The notes under the pieces were generated by a model, which saw only the letters and a program-made list of their open reading frames with translations, was not told the origin of the DNA and did no database searches. Shown here in pieces: positions 1 through 7,081 of a stretch of DNA of 40,106 nucleotides. A program made the translations under genes and the position numbers. The DNA is from Burkholderiaceae bacterium (GTDB lineage Bacteria > Pseudomonadota > Gammaproteobacteria > Burkholderiales > Burkholderiaceae): assembly GCA_009924985.1 (NCBI GenBank), contig RFQL01000006.1:1-40106 (forward strand), given 5' to 3'. The stretch's first letter is position 1, and each line of letters begins with the position of its first letter.

Positions 1-1041
1 ACCTTGTCCACCCATAATTTGAACACAGCGATCCACGACTCGCCATTCAGCTTCTGAGCAAATTACTTTGGCACGGCTGGATTCATAATTACATTTTTCA
101 CCTTGATCGAGTAACCATGCAGTATGCAAAATATGTAAGCGTGCAGTTTGAAGATCCATGTCGTTATCCGCGAGCATGAATCCAACCCCTTCATGATCAC
201 CAAGTCGTTGACCAAATGCCTGACGCTTTTGTGCATAGGCAAGGGCAATATCGTGTGCTCGACGCGCTTGTCCCAACCAGCGCATGCAATGGGTCAATCG
301 TGCCGGTGCCAGACGAACCTGCGCATAGCGAAAGCCTTTACCTAGTTCACCCAAAATTTGATCTTCTTGAACGCGCAAATTAGTAAAGCGCAACACACTG
401 TGGCCTCCCGCAAAGCATTGATCCATTGAATCCATATTGCGTTCAATTTCAATTCCAGGAGCATCCATGTCGGATAAGAACATGGTCGCTTGACCATCCT
501 CGGTGCGCGCCATGATGATGACGTAGTCCGATCCATCGGCTCCTGTAATAAACCATTTACGCCCATTAATCACATAGTCTTTACCATCCTTGACTGCAGA
601 AGTAAGCAACATGGATGGATCTGATCCGGCGCCGGGGGCGGGTTCCGTCATTGCAAAACACGAGCGTAGTTTTCCCTCTATTTGTGGAATCAACCAGCGT
701 TTTTGTTGGGCGGGATTAGCAACCTGCTCCATCAAATGAATATTGCCCTCATCGGGCGCATGAATGTTCATGGCAATCGGGCCTAGCCGTGAATATCCGG
801 ACTCTTCAAAAATTATGGCTTTGGCAACATGACTTAAGCCAAGCCCACCGTGTTTTTGGGAGGCATGAAGTGTTAACAAGCCTGCATTTTTAGCAAGGTT
901 CACTAATTCTTGGCGAAGTTCAGGGTTAGGCCCATGGGGAGTTTCGCGCGGGTCACCCTCGAAGGGGATGATCTTTTGAGCAATAAATTGCCGAGTTTTA
1001 TCCTTTAGGGCAATTAGCTCAGGTGTTTGTAAAAAATCCAT
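1..1041 (-). CDS. Acyl-CoA dehydrogenase, C-terminus cut by window edge
   Basis: The first 347 residues are present; the reading frame runs off base 1. Acyl-CoA dehydrogenases are FAD flavoproteins that oxidise acyl-CoA to the trans-2-enoyl-CoA and pass electrons to ETF. Visible family marks are the FAMTEP segment with the GAGSDPS continuation (FAD/substrate-binding beta domain), the NGRKWFITGA strand typical of the ACAD10/11-like branch, the FGQRLGDHEGVGFMLAD helix, and VQIMGGQG just before the edge. The start is ATG at 1041 (MDFLQTPELIAL); only a weak GAG precedes it. The gene is divergent from the Liv-type importer at 1184, so the two may share a promoter region and the importer may supply an acid or its precursor that is activated to a CoA thioester. 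That link is inference, and the substrate cannot be read from sequence. Confidence 0.93.
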   Translation of the reverse strand, partial: MDFLQTPELIALKDKTRQFIAQKIIPFEGDPRETPHGPNPELRQELVNLAKNAGLLTLHASQKHGGLGLSHVAKAIIFEESGYSRLGPIAMNIHAPDEGNIHLMEQVANPAQQKRWLIPQIEGKLRSCFAMTEPAPGAGSDPSMLLTSAVKDGKDYVINGRKWFITGADGSDYVIIMARTEDGQATMFLSDMDAPGIEIERNMDSMDQCFAGGHSVLRFTNLRVQEDQILGELGKGFRYAQVRLAPARLTHCMRWLGQARRAHDIALAYAQKRQAFGQRLGDHEGVGFMLADNDMDLQTARLHILHTAWLLDQGEKCNYESSRAKVICSEAEWRVVDRCVQIMGGQG

Positions 1042-1183
1042 ATCTCATTGTAATCGCTGATATTTAATTGCAATGAGCAAACTTAGAGCTTTAGAGCCCC
1101 GCGATGGTTAGGGTTTTCGATATAGAAGGAAGTGGTGCAGATACACTATTCTTAATGAATTCAGGCTCATAGGATTGTGTACT
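1042..1183. promoter_or_regulatory. Divergent intergenic region, acyl-CoA dehydrogenase / Liv importer
   Basis: This 142-bp gap separates two divergent transcription units and must carry both promoters. I see AT-rich stretches near 1050-1080 and 1140-1160 but no confident -35/-10 pair. The only clear element is AGGA at 1171-1174, a Shine-Dalgarno core placed 9 nt before the GTG at 1184. Confidence 0.4.
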
Positions 1184-1957
1184 GTGGTTACAAACGATCT
1201 CATTTTAAAGACGAAAAATTTAACGAAGACTTTCTACGGATTTACTGCGGTTAGTAACGTCAATTTGAATGTCAAGCGGGGAAGTATTCATGCTTTGATT
1301 GGCCCTAATGGGGCCGGGAAAACAACGTGCTTTAACTTGCTCACCAAATTTTTAGAACCCACTGCAGGTCAGATTGACTTTAATGGCCAGGACATTACGA
1401 AAGAAAAGCCGGCCCAAATCGCTAAGCGCGGCATTATTCGGTCCTTTCAAATATCTGCTGTGTTTCCACACATGACTGCCTTAGAAAATGTTCGCATTGG
1501 TCTTCAGCAGGAACTGGGAACCTCTTTTTTCTTTTGGAAAAGTGAGCGCTCTCTCGACATCTTGAATGATCGGGCAATGGATGCACTTTGTCAGGTTGGT
1601 CTTGATAGCTTTGCTGATGAGCTCGCCGTTAATTTGCCCTATGGCCGCAAACGCGCATTAGAAATTGCTGCCACTGTTGCCATGAACCCGGAGTTAATGC
1701 TCTTAGATGAACCCACTCAGGGAATGGGGCATGAAGACGTGAGTCTTGTCACCGAGTTAATTAAACGAGTATCGCAAGGTAGAACGGTATTGATGGTGGA
1801 ACACAATATGAAGGTTGTTGCGAACATTGCCAATACGATTTCGGTATTACAGCGTGGCGAGGTGATTGCGGAAGGACCTTATGATCAGGTCTCAAAAAAT
1901 CCACAGGTGATGGAAGCTTATATGGGTACCGCTGATTCTGAGTTACAAGGACATTAA
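1184..1957 (+). CDS. livG: Liv/HAAT-family ABC transporter ATP-binding protein (LivG type)
   Basis: Cytoplasmic ATPase of a branched-chain-amino-acid-type importer, 257 aa from the chosen start. Walker A is GPNGAGKT (about residues 40-47), the Q-loop Gln is near residue 89 (SFQIS), the signature is the degenerate LivG form LPYGRKRALEIA, Walker B is LMLLDEPTQGMG, and the H-loop is MVEHNM. I chose GTG at 1184 because AGGA at 1171-1174 lies 9 nt upstream; the in-frame TTG at 1175 directly touches that AGGA and is a poor site. It heads a five-gene set (ATPase, ATPase, binding protein, two permeases) with short gaps, so one operon is likely. Liv-family members also carry amides, urea, aromatic acids and other organic acids, so leucine specificity should not be assumed. 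Confidence 0.94.
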   Translation: MVTNDLILKTKNLTKTFYGFTAVSNVNLNVKRGSIHALIGPNGAGKTTCFNLLTKFLEPTAGQIDFNGQDITKEKPAQIAKRGIIRSFQISAVFPHMTALENVRIGLQQELGTSFFFWKSERSLDILNDRAMDALCQVGLDSFADELAVNLPYGRKRALEIAATVAMNPELMLLDEPTQGMGHEDVSLVTELIKRVSQGRTVLMVEHNMKVVANIANTISVLQRGEVIAEGPYDQVSKNPQVMEAYMGTADSELQGH

Positions 1958-1963
1958 TACCCG

Positions 1964-2671
1964 ATGAGCGCACTGGCTTTAGAAATTCACGATTTGCATG
2001 CATGGTATGGTGAGTCCCATGTGTTGCATGGTATTAATTTATCTGTGCGGCACGGTGAGGTGGTCTGTTTACTCGGTCGAAATGGCGCAGGCCGCACTAC
2101 GACCCTGAGAGCTATCTTGGGCCTCGTTGGAAACCGCACTGGCTTGGTCAAAGTAAATGGACATGAAGTCATTGGTATGCCAACCTATCAGGTGGCTCAA
2201 CTGGGGATTGGCTATTGCCCTGAGGAACGCGGTATTTTTACAAGCCTCACCTGTGAGCAGAATTTAATGTTACCGCCCAAGGTGGGCGAAGGCATGGCAA
2301 TGACTGTGGAAGAGATTTATCAGATGTTTCCTAATTTGTATGAGCGTCGTTCTAGCCCTGGCGGCAAGCTTTCCGGTGGCGAGCAGCAAATGCTGGCAAT
2401 TGCCAGAATCTTACGAACAGGGGCTCATTTACTATTGCTGGATGAAATTACCGAAGGATTGGCGCCGGTCATTATTCAGAAACTAACCGAAGTAGTTCGT
2501 GCGCTTAAAGAGCGTGGATTCACGATTATTTTGGTGGAGCAGAATTTTCGATTTGCTTCAAAGCTCGCAGATAGAAACTATGTGATCGAGCATGGGCAAG
2601 TTGTAAAAACGGTCGAGAGGGGTGAACTCGAGGCTAGTCAGGAAGAGCTCAAGATTTTGTTGGGCGTGTAG
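1964..2671 (+). CDS. livF: Liv/HAAT-family ABC transporter ATP-binding protein (LivF type)
   Basis: Second ATPase of the importer, 235 aa, starting 6 nt after livG. The signature LSGGEQQML, Walker B LLLLDEITEGLAP and the H-loop region VEQNF are intact. Walker A reads GRNGAGRT (residues 38-45): the usual P-loop lysine is arginine (R44). I believe arginine here recurs among betaproteobacterial LivF proteins, but I cannot check that. In this family the two ATPases form a heterodimer, so one altered P-loop could make the ATP sites asymmetric. Family and operon position are secure; the effect of R44 is inference. Confidence 0.94.
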   Translation: MSALALEIHDLHAWYGESHVLHGINLSVRHGEVVCLLGRNGAGRTTTLRAILGLVGNRTGLVKVNGHEVIGMPTYQVAQLGIGYCPEERGIFTSLTCEQNLMLPPKVGEGMAMTVEEIYQMFPNLYERRSSPGGKLSGGEQQMLAIARILRTGAHLLLLDEITEGLAPVIIQKLTEVVRALKERGFTIILVEQNFRFASKLADRNYVIEHGQVVKTVERGELEASQEELKILLGV

Positions 2672-2709
2672 TTTTAATAAGTTGATAAAGTTTATAAGGA
2701 GAAGTTCAA

Positions 2710-3930
2710 ATGAAAAAGACAGCAATTGCAACACTTGTCGCCTCTTGCTTTATGGCAGCAGCGATTCCTGCTCAGGCTCAAACGGTTTCGGATAACGAGA
2801 TCAGAATCAGAATCGGTGTATTGACCGACTTATCTGGTATCTACTCCGCGATTGAGGGTCCGGGTGCCGTATTGGCTGCCCAAATGGCTGCCAAAGATTT
2901 TGGTGGACAAGTCTTGGGTAAGAAAATTATCATTACATCGGCAGACACTCAATCCAAAGCAGACCTTGCGAGTTCTAAAGCACGCGAGATGTTTGAAAAA
3001 GATAAAGTCGACATGATTGTTGGTAACGTTTCCACTGCGTCTGCACTGGCGGCAATGGAAGTCGCTGAACAGTTCAAGAGAGTCTCGATTGTGAATGGCG
3101 CTGCATCTTTGCAAATTACCAACGAGAAGTGCACCCCTTATAGCATTCATTATGTCTATGACACCTATGCCCTCTCCCGTGGAACGGGTAAGGCCGTGGT
3201 GGACTCTGGTAAGAAGACATGGTTCTTTGTAACGGCGGATTATGCATTTGGTCATACTTTAGAGCGTGACACAACAGAAGTCATTGTTGCCAATGGCGGA
3301 AAAGTGCTGGGAGGTGTTAAGCATCCGATTAATACGACCGACTTCTCTTCCTTCATGGCCCAGGCTCAATCCTCAAAAGCGGAAGTTATTGGTTTGGCTA
3401 ATGCGGGTGGCGACACTATTGGATCTGTAAAACAGGCTGCCGAGCTGGGCATTATGGGATCGAAGCAAACAGTAGTGCCATTACTGATGTTTACAAGCGA
3501 TATTCAGGCTCTTGGCTTAAGACAAACAGCCGGCATGATTTTTACTGAGGGTTGGTATTGGGACTTTAATGACTCCAATCGTAAATTCGCTGAGCGTTTT
3601 ATGAAGGAGTTCAAAGGTAAGGCTCCAACATCGGTTCAAGCTGGTGTTTATTCTGCAACGATGCAATATTTGAAAGCTGTCGAAGCAACAAAAACGGATA
3701 ATTCAGACGCGGTCATGAAGCAAATGAAGTCCGTTGAGATTAATGACGGTCTCTTCAAAGGCAGAATTCGTGCGGATGGTAAGTTTGAGCACGATATGTA
3801 TTTGCTCGAAGTGAAGAAGCCCGGTGAGTCTAAAGGGCCAAATGACGTAGCGAAGGTTGTGAAGGTCATTGCTGCAAAAGATGCAACTTTGCCTTTAGCG
3901 CAATCGAAGTGCAAATACGTCACGAAGTAA
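2710..3930 (+). CDS. Liv/HAAT-family periplasmic substrate-binding protein
   Basis: A 406-aa periplasmic type I binding protein (LivK/AmiC-like fold). It has a Sec signal peptide: KK n-region, hydrophobic core, and likely cleavage after AQA at residue 23. The mature N-terminus holds the family strand IGVLTDLSGIYS, and the VDMIVGNVSTASALA segment lines the expected ligand pocket. Two well-separated cysteines (NEKC and SKCKYVTK near the C-terminus) could form a disulfide. A strong AAGGAG lies 8-14 nt before the ATG, fitting the high expression usual for binding proteins. An oddity is IRIRIG before the first strand, encoded by two tandem ATCAGA units, where relatives usually have a single such step. 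The ligand is unknown; the divergent acyl-CoA dehydrogenase hints at a carboxylic or aromatic acid. Confidence 0.94.
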   Translation: MKKTAIATLVASCFMAAAIPAQAQTVSDNEIRIRIGVLTDLSGIYSAIEGPGAVLAAQMAAKDFGGQVLGKKIIITSADTQSKADLASSKAREMFEKDKVDMIVGNVSTASALAAMEVAEQFKRVSIVNGAASLQITNEKCTPYSIHYVYDTYALSRGTGKAVVDSGKKTWFFVTADYAFGHTLERDTTEVIVANGGKVLGGVKHPINTTDFSSFMAQAQSSKAEVIGLANAGGDTIGSVKQAAELGIMGSKQTVVPLLMFTSDIQALGLRQTAGMIFTEGWYWDFNDSNRKFAERFMKEFKGKAPTSVQAGVYSATMQYLKAVEATKTDNSDAVMKQMKSVEINDGLFKGRIRADGKFEHDMYLLEVKKPGESKGPNDVAKVVKVIAAKDATLPLAQSKCKYVTK

Positions 3931-3949
3931 TTGAGGTTTATTCCTAGCC

Positions 3950-4864
3950 ATGTTTGAGTTACTCGGAATCACGCCCCAAGCTTTAGTCTCTCAGCTTTTG
4001 ATTGGACTGATTAACGGTTCTTTCTATGCGCTGTTGAGCTTGGGCTTGGCGGTGATTTTTGGATTACTCAATGTGATTAATTTCACCCATGGTGCTCAAT
4101 ATATGTTGGGCGCCATGGTGGCATGGATTGGATTAACTCAAGTTGGGAATTGGATTGGGATGCCAGAATTTCAGATCAACTATTTTGTTGCTCTCTTTCT
4201 GGCGCCTTTGATCGTAGGGCTTTTTAGCATCGTGATTGAAAAAACGATGCTAAAGCGTCTTTATCATTTAGATCATCTTTATGGACTCTTATTAACCTTT
4301 GGCCTTGCTTTGGTGATAGAAGGAATGTTTCGCCATTGGTTTGGCGCATTAGGTAATAGCTATCCTGTACCAGAGCTGTTACAGGGCGGTATTCGGGTCG
4401 CCGAACTCTTTTTACCGTATTACCGATTATGGGTTGTTTGCTTGGCATTGATTGTTTGTTTTGCTACTTGGTATTTCATTGAGCGGACTAGCCTTGGAAG
4501 CCTATTACGAGCTGGTACTGAGAACCCGCGCTTATTGCAGGCTCTTGGGGTGAACGTACCCTTGATTGTGACTCTCACGTATGGAGCGGGCTGCGCTCTC
4601 GCTGCTTTTGCCGGGGTTATGGCTGCACCCGTCTATCAAGTAACTGCAGTGATGGGCTCTAATTTAATCATTGTGGTATTTGCAGTCGTTGTAATTGGTG
4701 GTATGGGATCAATTGCCGGAGCAATTGTTACTGGCTTGGGATTAGGAGTCATCGAGGGACTCACCAAAGTGTTTTACCCGCAAGCATCATCGGTTTCAAT
4801 TTTTGTCATTATGATTATTGTGCTGCTGATTAAGCCAGCTGGTCTTTTTGGAAAATCGAATTAA
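3950..4864 (+). CDS. livH: Liv/HAAT-family ABC transporter permease (LivH type)
   Basis: Inner-membrane permease of 304 aa with about eight hydrophobic segments. The N-terminus LINGSFYALLSLGLAVIFG is the hallmark of LivH-type permeases. The later segment ERTSLGSLLRAGTENPRLLQALGVNV is the cytoplasmic coupling loop (EAA-like) that contacts the ATPases. It ends GLFGKSN, as is usual for the family. It begins 19 nt after the binding protein stop and lies 2 nt before livM. LivH and LivM form the heterodimeric membrane channel. Confidence 0.94.
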   Translation: MFELLGITPQALVSQLLIGLINGSFYALLSLGLAVIFGLLNVINFTHGAQYMLGAMVAWIGLTQVGNWIGMPEFQINYFVALFLAPLIVGLFSIVIEKTMLKRLYHLDHLYGLLLTFGLALVIEGMFRHWFGALGNSYPVPELLQGGIRVAELFLPYYRLWVVCLALIVCFATWYFIERTSLGSLLRAGTENPRLLQALGVNVPLIVTLTYGAGCALAAFAGVMAAPVYQVTAVMGSNLIIVVFAVVVIGGMGSIAGAIVTGLGLGVIEGLTKVFYPQASSVSIFVIMIIVLLIKPAGLFGKSN

Positions 4865-4866
4865 TC

Positions 4867-5805
4867 ATGAAATCCACACTTACTACCGTCGATAAGATTT
4901 CATTGGTTGTTCTGGCCCTGTTGGCAATCGTGCCATTTCAAGGTTTTGTCTACGACCTATTCATGATGAAGGTGTTCTGTTTTGCAATTTTTGCAGCATC
5001 CTTAAATCTCCTTCTTGGATTTGCTGGTCTTCTATCTTTTGGGCATGCTGCATTTTTTGGAACCGGTGCCTATATTACTGCTTACGTTATGAAAGAGTGG
5101 GGCTTAACACCGGAGCTTGGTCTGATCTGCGGAGTGCTATGTTCTACGGTATTAGGTTATGTTTTTGGTGCTCTAGCAATTCGGCGACAAGGAATTTACT
5201 TTGCGATGATCACGCTAGCGCTTGCCCAAGTCATTTATTTCTTGGCAACTCAAGTACCATTCACCAACGGTGAAGATGGCATTCAAGGCGTTCCTCGTGG
5301 TAAGTTTTTGGGCTTGATTGAGCTATCAAGCTCAACCCATATGTATTACTTTGCATTGATCGTCTTTATCTTGGCATTTTTTATGATCAAGCGGATTGTC
5401 AGCTCACCATTTGGTCAGGTGATGAAATCTATTCGGGAGAATGAGCCGCGTGCCATTTCCTTGGGATATGACGTTAACCGATATAAATTGATTGCATTTA
5501 CGTTGTCGGCTGGCCTTGCTGGTTTAGGAGGCGGACTTAAAAGCTTAGTTTTACAGCTTGCTTCGCTATCGGATGTTTTCTGGCACACCTCCGGTGAGGC
5601 GGTATTGATGACCATACTGGGGGGCATTGGCACGCTATGGGGCCCTGTTGCTGGTGCTGCCGTGATCATTAATCTACAAAATTATTTAGCAAACTTAGGG
5701 GGCTGGAGCACGATTGCTACCGGAGCTATCTTTGTAATTTGCGTTTTAGCATTTAGGCGAGGCATCATTGGCGAGATTGCCTACCGTTTAAAGATTAAGC
5801 TCTAA
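4867..5805 (+). CDS. livM: Liv/HAAT-family ABC transporter permease (LivM type)
   Basis: Second permease, 312 aa, starting just after livH with ATG at 4867. Family marks are ASLNLLLGFAGLLSFGHAAFFGTGAY near residues 40-65 and the coupling loop SPFGQVMKSIRENEPRAISLGYDVNRYK, followed by AGLAGLGGGL and GGIGTLWGPVAGA. It completes the importer; no further cotranscribed gene follows, and the next ORF is 137 nt or more away. The order ATPase-ATPase-binding protein-permease-permease differs from the E. coli livKHMGF order. Confidence 0.94.
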   Translation: MKSTLTTVDKISLVVLALLAIVPFQGFVYDLFMMKVFCFAIFAASLNLLLGFAGLLSFGHAAFFGTGAYITAYVMKEWGLTPELGLICGVLCSTVLGYVFGALAIRRQGIYFAMITLALAQVIYFLATQVPFTNGEDGIQGVPRGKFLGLIELSSSTHMYYFALIVFILAFFMIKRIVSSPFGQVMKSIRENEPRAISLGYDVNRYKLIAFTLSAGLAGLGGGLKSLVLQLASLSDVFWHTSGEAVLMTILGGIGTLWGPVAGAAVIINLQNYLANLGGWSTIATGAIFVICVLAFRRGIIGEIAYRLKIKL

Positions 5806-5835
5806 TCTTCATTCAGCCGAGTTATCTCTCAAAGG

Positions 5836-5856
5836 ACTTTATCATTTAGATAAAGT
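5836..5856. repeat. Perfect 8-bp inverted repeat between livM and the TSUP gene
   Basis: ACTTTATC (5836-5843) and GATAAAGT (5849-5856) are perfect reverse complements around a 5-nt ATTTA loop. No T-run follows on either strand, so an intrinsic terminator is a poor fit. It could be an operator or an mRNA hairpin. An ATG lies at 5858, just after the second arm, and opens a 22-codon ORF (5858-5926) that has no Shine-Dalgarno sequence. Confidence 0.45.
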
Positions 5857-5990
5857 AATGACGACTGATATGAAAAACGATTCAATCGTATACAAACTTG
5901 GGGTCTCCTTAGGTAGCAAAAAATAAATAGCAAAGTCATTCCATTTTTGAATTAATTAACCCCACCTCTTTTATTGCTGCTTGCACGATT

Positions 5991-6695
5991 GTGTTTGTGG
6001 CTTATTTTATATTTGGGGTATCTGGGTTTGGCTCCTCCATTATTGCGGTACCTATTCTGGTTCTATTTTTTCCATTGCAAATTGTTGTTCCCTTAATGGT
6101 GATCTTAGATCTTTGCGCAGCCTTTTATTTGGGAGGTAAATCGTATCAAGAGGCGGATAAAAAAGAACTGACTTGGTTATTTCCTTTTACCTTAGTAGGA
6201 ATGGTGATCGGGATAACCCTACTCTTAAATGCTCCGCAAAAGCCCTTATTAGTTCTATTAGGAGTGTTTGCTGCAGGCAATGGAATCCGTGTTTTAACCC
6301 GCTCTCAATCCACACCAATCCCTTTTATTAGTCGCTATTGGGCAATCCCATTTGGTGTAGTAGGCGGAGTATTTACAGCTCTGTATGCCACAGGCGGCGC
6401 AATCTATGCATCCTACTTATCAATGCGGCTTGATCAAGCAACGCGCTTGCGCGCTACGATGGCTTTGGCTATCCTGGTGCTGGTATTTATGCGTTTGATA
6501 TTTATGCTCTTTTCGGGGCTGATTCTGTATATGCCTTTATTTATGCTAGGGCTAGCTTTAATACCCTGCTTGATTGCTGGTTTGTGGTTGGGATCGAAAG
6601 CGCATCGCAATTTGAGTATGCATCGTATGCAGCAGGCTTACGGTCTTATTTTGCTGTTTGCGGGCTCAGTACTTTTGTTAAAGCAAGTCATTTAG
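5991..6695 (+). CDS. TSUP (TauE/SafE) family membrane exporter; start uncertain
   Basis: An integral membrane protein of the sulfite/sulfonate exporter (TSUP) family, 234 aa from the first conventional start (GTG 5991), with about seven to eight hydrophobic segments. The two family repeats are visible: VSGFGSSIIAVPIL near the N-terminus and ALYATGGAIYASYLSMRL in the middle. The frame stays open upstream to a TAG at 5928-5930, and those codons encode FELINPTSFIAACTI, which looks like the missing start of transmembrane helix 1. No ATG, GTG or TTG exists there; ATT at 5943 would give 250 aa, a normal family length. Either a rare ATT start is used, an ATG was lost, or the protein is N-terminally short. 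The substrate (sulfite, sulfoacetate, sulfolactate or other small anion) is unknown. Confidence 0.85.
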   Translation: MFVAYFIFGVSGFGSSIIAVPILVLFFPLQIVVPLMVILDLCAAFYLGGKSYQEADKKELTWLFPFTLVGMVIGITLLLNAPQKPLLVLLGVFAAGNGIRVLTRSQSTPIPFISRYWAIPFGVVGGVFTALYATGGAIYASYLSMRLDQATRLRATMALAILVLVFMRLIFMLFSGLILYMPLFMLGLALIPCLIAGLWLGSKAHRNLSMHRMQQAYGLILLFAGSVLLLKQVI

Positions 6696-6725
6696 TTACC
6701 AGACTAAAAACATCATGATACGAAT

Positions 6726-6872
6726 TTGTTTAAACGTATAACCCCTCTTTTTTTGACCATGTTCTTTAGTGCTTGTGGAACCATTCAGTCGGCAGTTCAG
6801 CAAGATATCACCTCGGTGGGATTGCGGATTGGAACACCAGACTATGAGACTTGCTTTAAAGCCCGTGTCTGA
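6726..6872 (+). CDS. Possible small lipoprotein (48 aa), hypothetical
   Basis: An ORF with a TTG start encodes a short basic start (MFKR), a hydrophobic stretch and a lipobox-like FFSAC followed by Gly-Thr (Cys at residue 17). The mature part would be about 32 residues with a GLRIGTPDYETC element. That resembles the ending of several small bacterial lipoproteins with a G-x-PGT-x(n)-C pattern. There is no good ribosome site and no ATG, so it may be the remnant of a longer gene. I do not recognise a named family. It lies alone between the TSUP gene and the formate dehydrogenase operon, in the largest gap of the window. Confidence 0.35.
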   Translation: MFKRITPLFLTMFFSACGTIQSAVQQDITSVGLRIGTPDYETCFKARV

Positions 6873-7081
6873 GAGAGGAAAATGGACTATAGCAATGCCT
6901 TCTTACCCAGCTCAAAATAATTAAGATCTGCTACATCATTTTTATAGTTAAGTTATAGATTACTAGGGTTAACCCTGTTTAATTTTGTCTTGAGCGCTAT
7001 CAATGACTTGATTCTTTGGATAACTTATATTAGATTATGAAAGTTAATTTATCATTAGTTAAATAAATATTTAAAGTCCAT
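6873..7081 (+). promoter_or_regulatory. Promoter region of the formate dehydrogenase operon
   Basis: AT-rich 209-bp region. TTGATT (7008-7013) and TAGATT (7031-7036) are separated by 17 nt and form a plausible sigma-70 promoter, each matching consensus at four of six positions. About 31 nt upstream of the -35 element lies the perfect 12-bp palindrome AGGGTTAACCCT (6965-6976), a candidate regulator site. No clear Shine-Dalgarno precedes the ATG at 7082. I see no other coding region here apart from a 12-codon ORF with nothing to recommend it. Confidence 0.45.

Noticed and set aside
2710-2778. Lipobox-like VASC at residues 10-13 of the binding protein
   Set aside because: The hydrophobic stretch before it is too short for a lipoprotein signal, and a good AQA signal peptidase I site follows at residue 23.
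2830-3255. Long antisense frames such as that inside the binding protein gene
   Set aside because: They are complements of well-supported genes, with no domain, ribosome site or promoter of their own.
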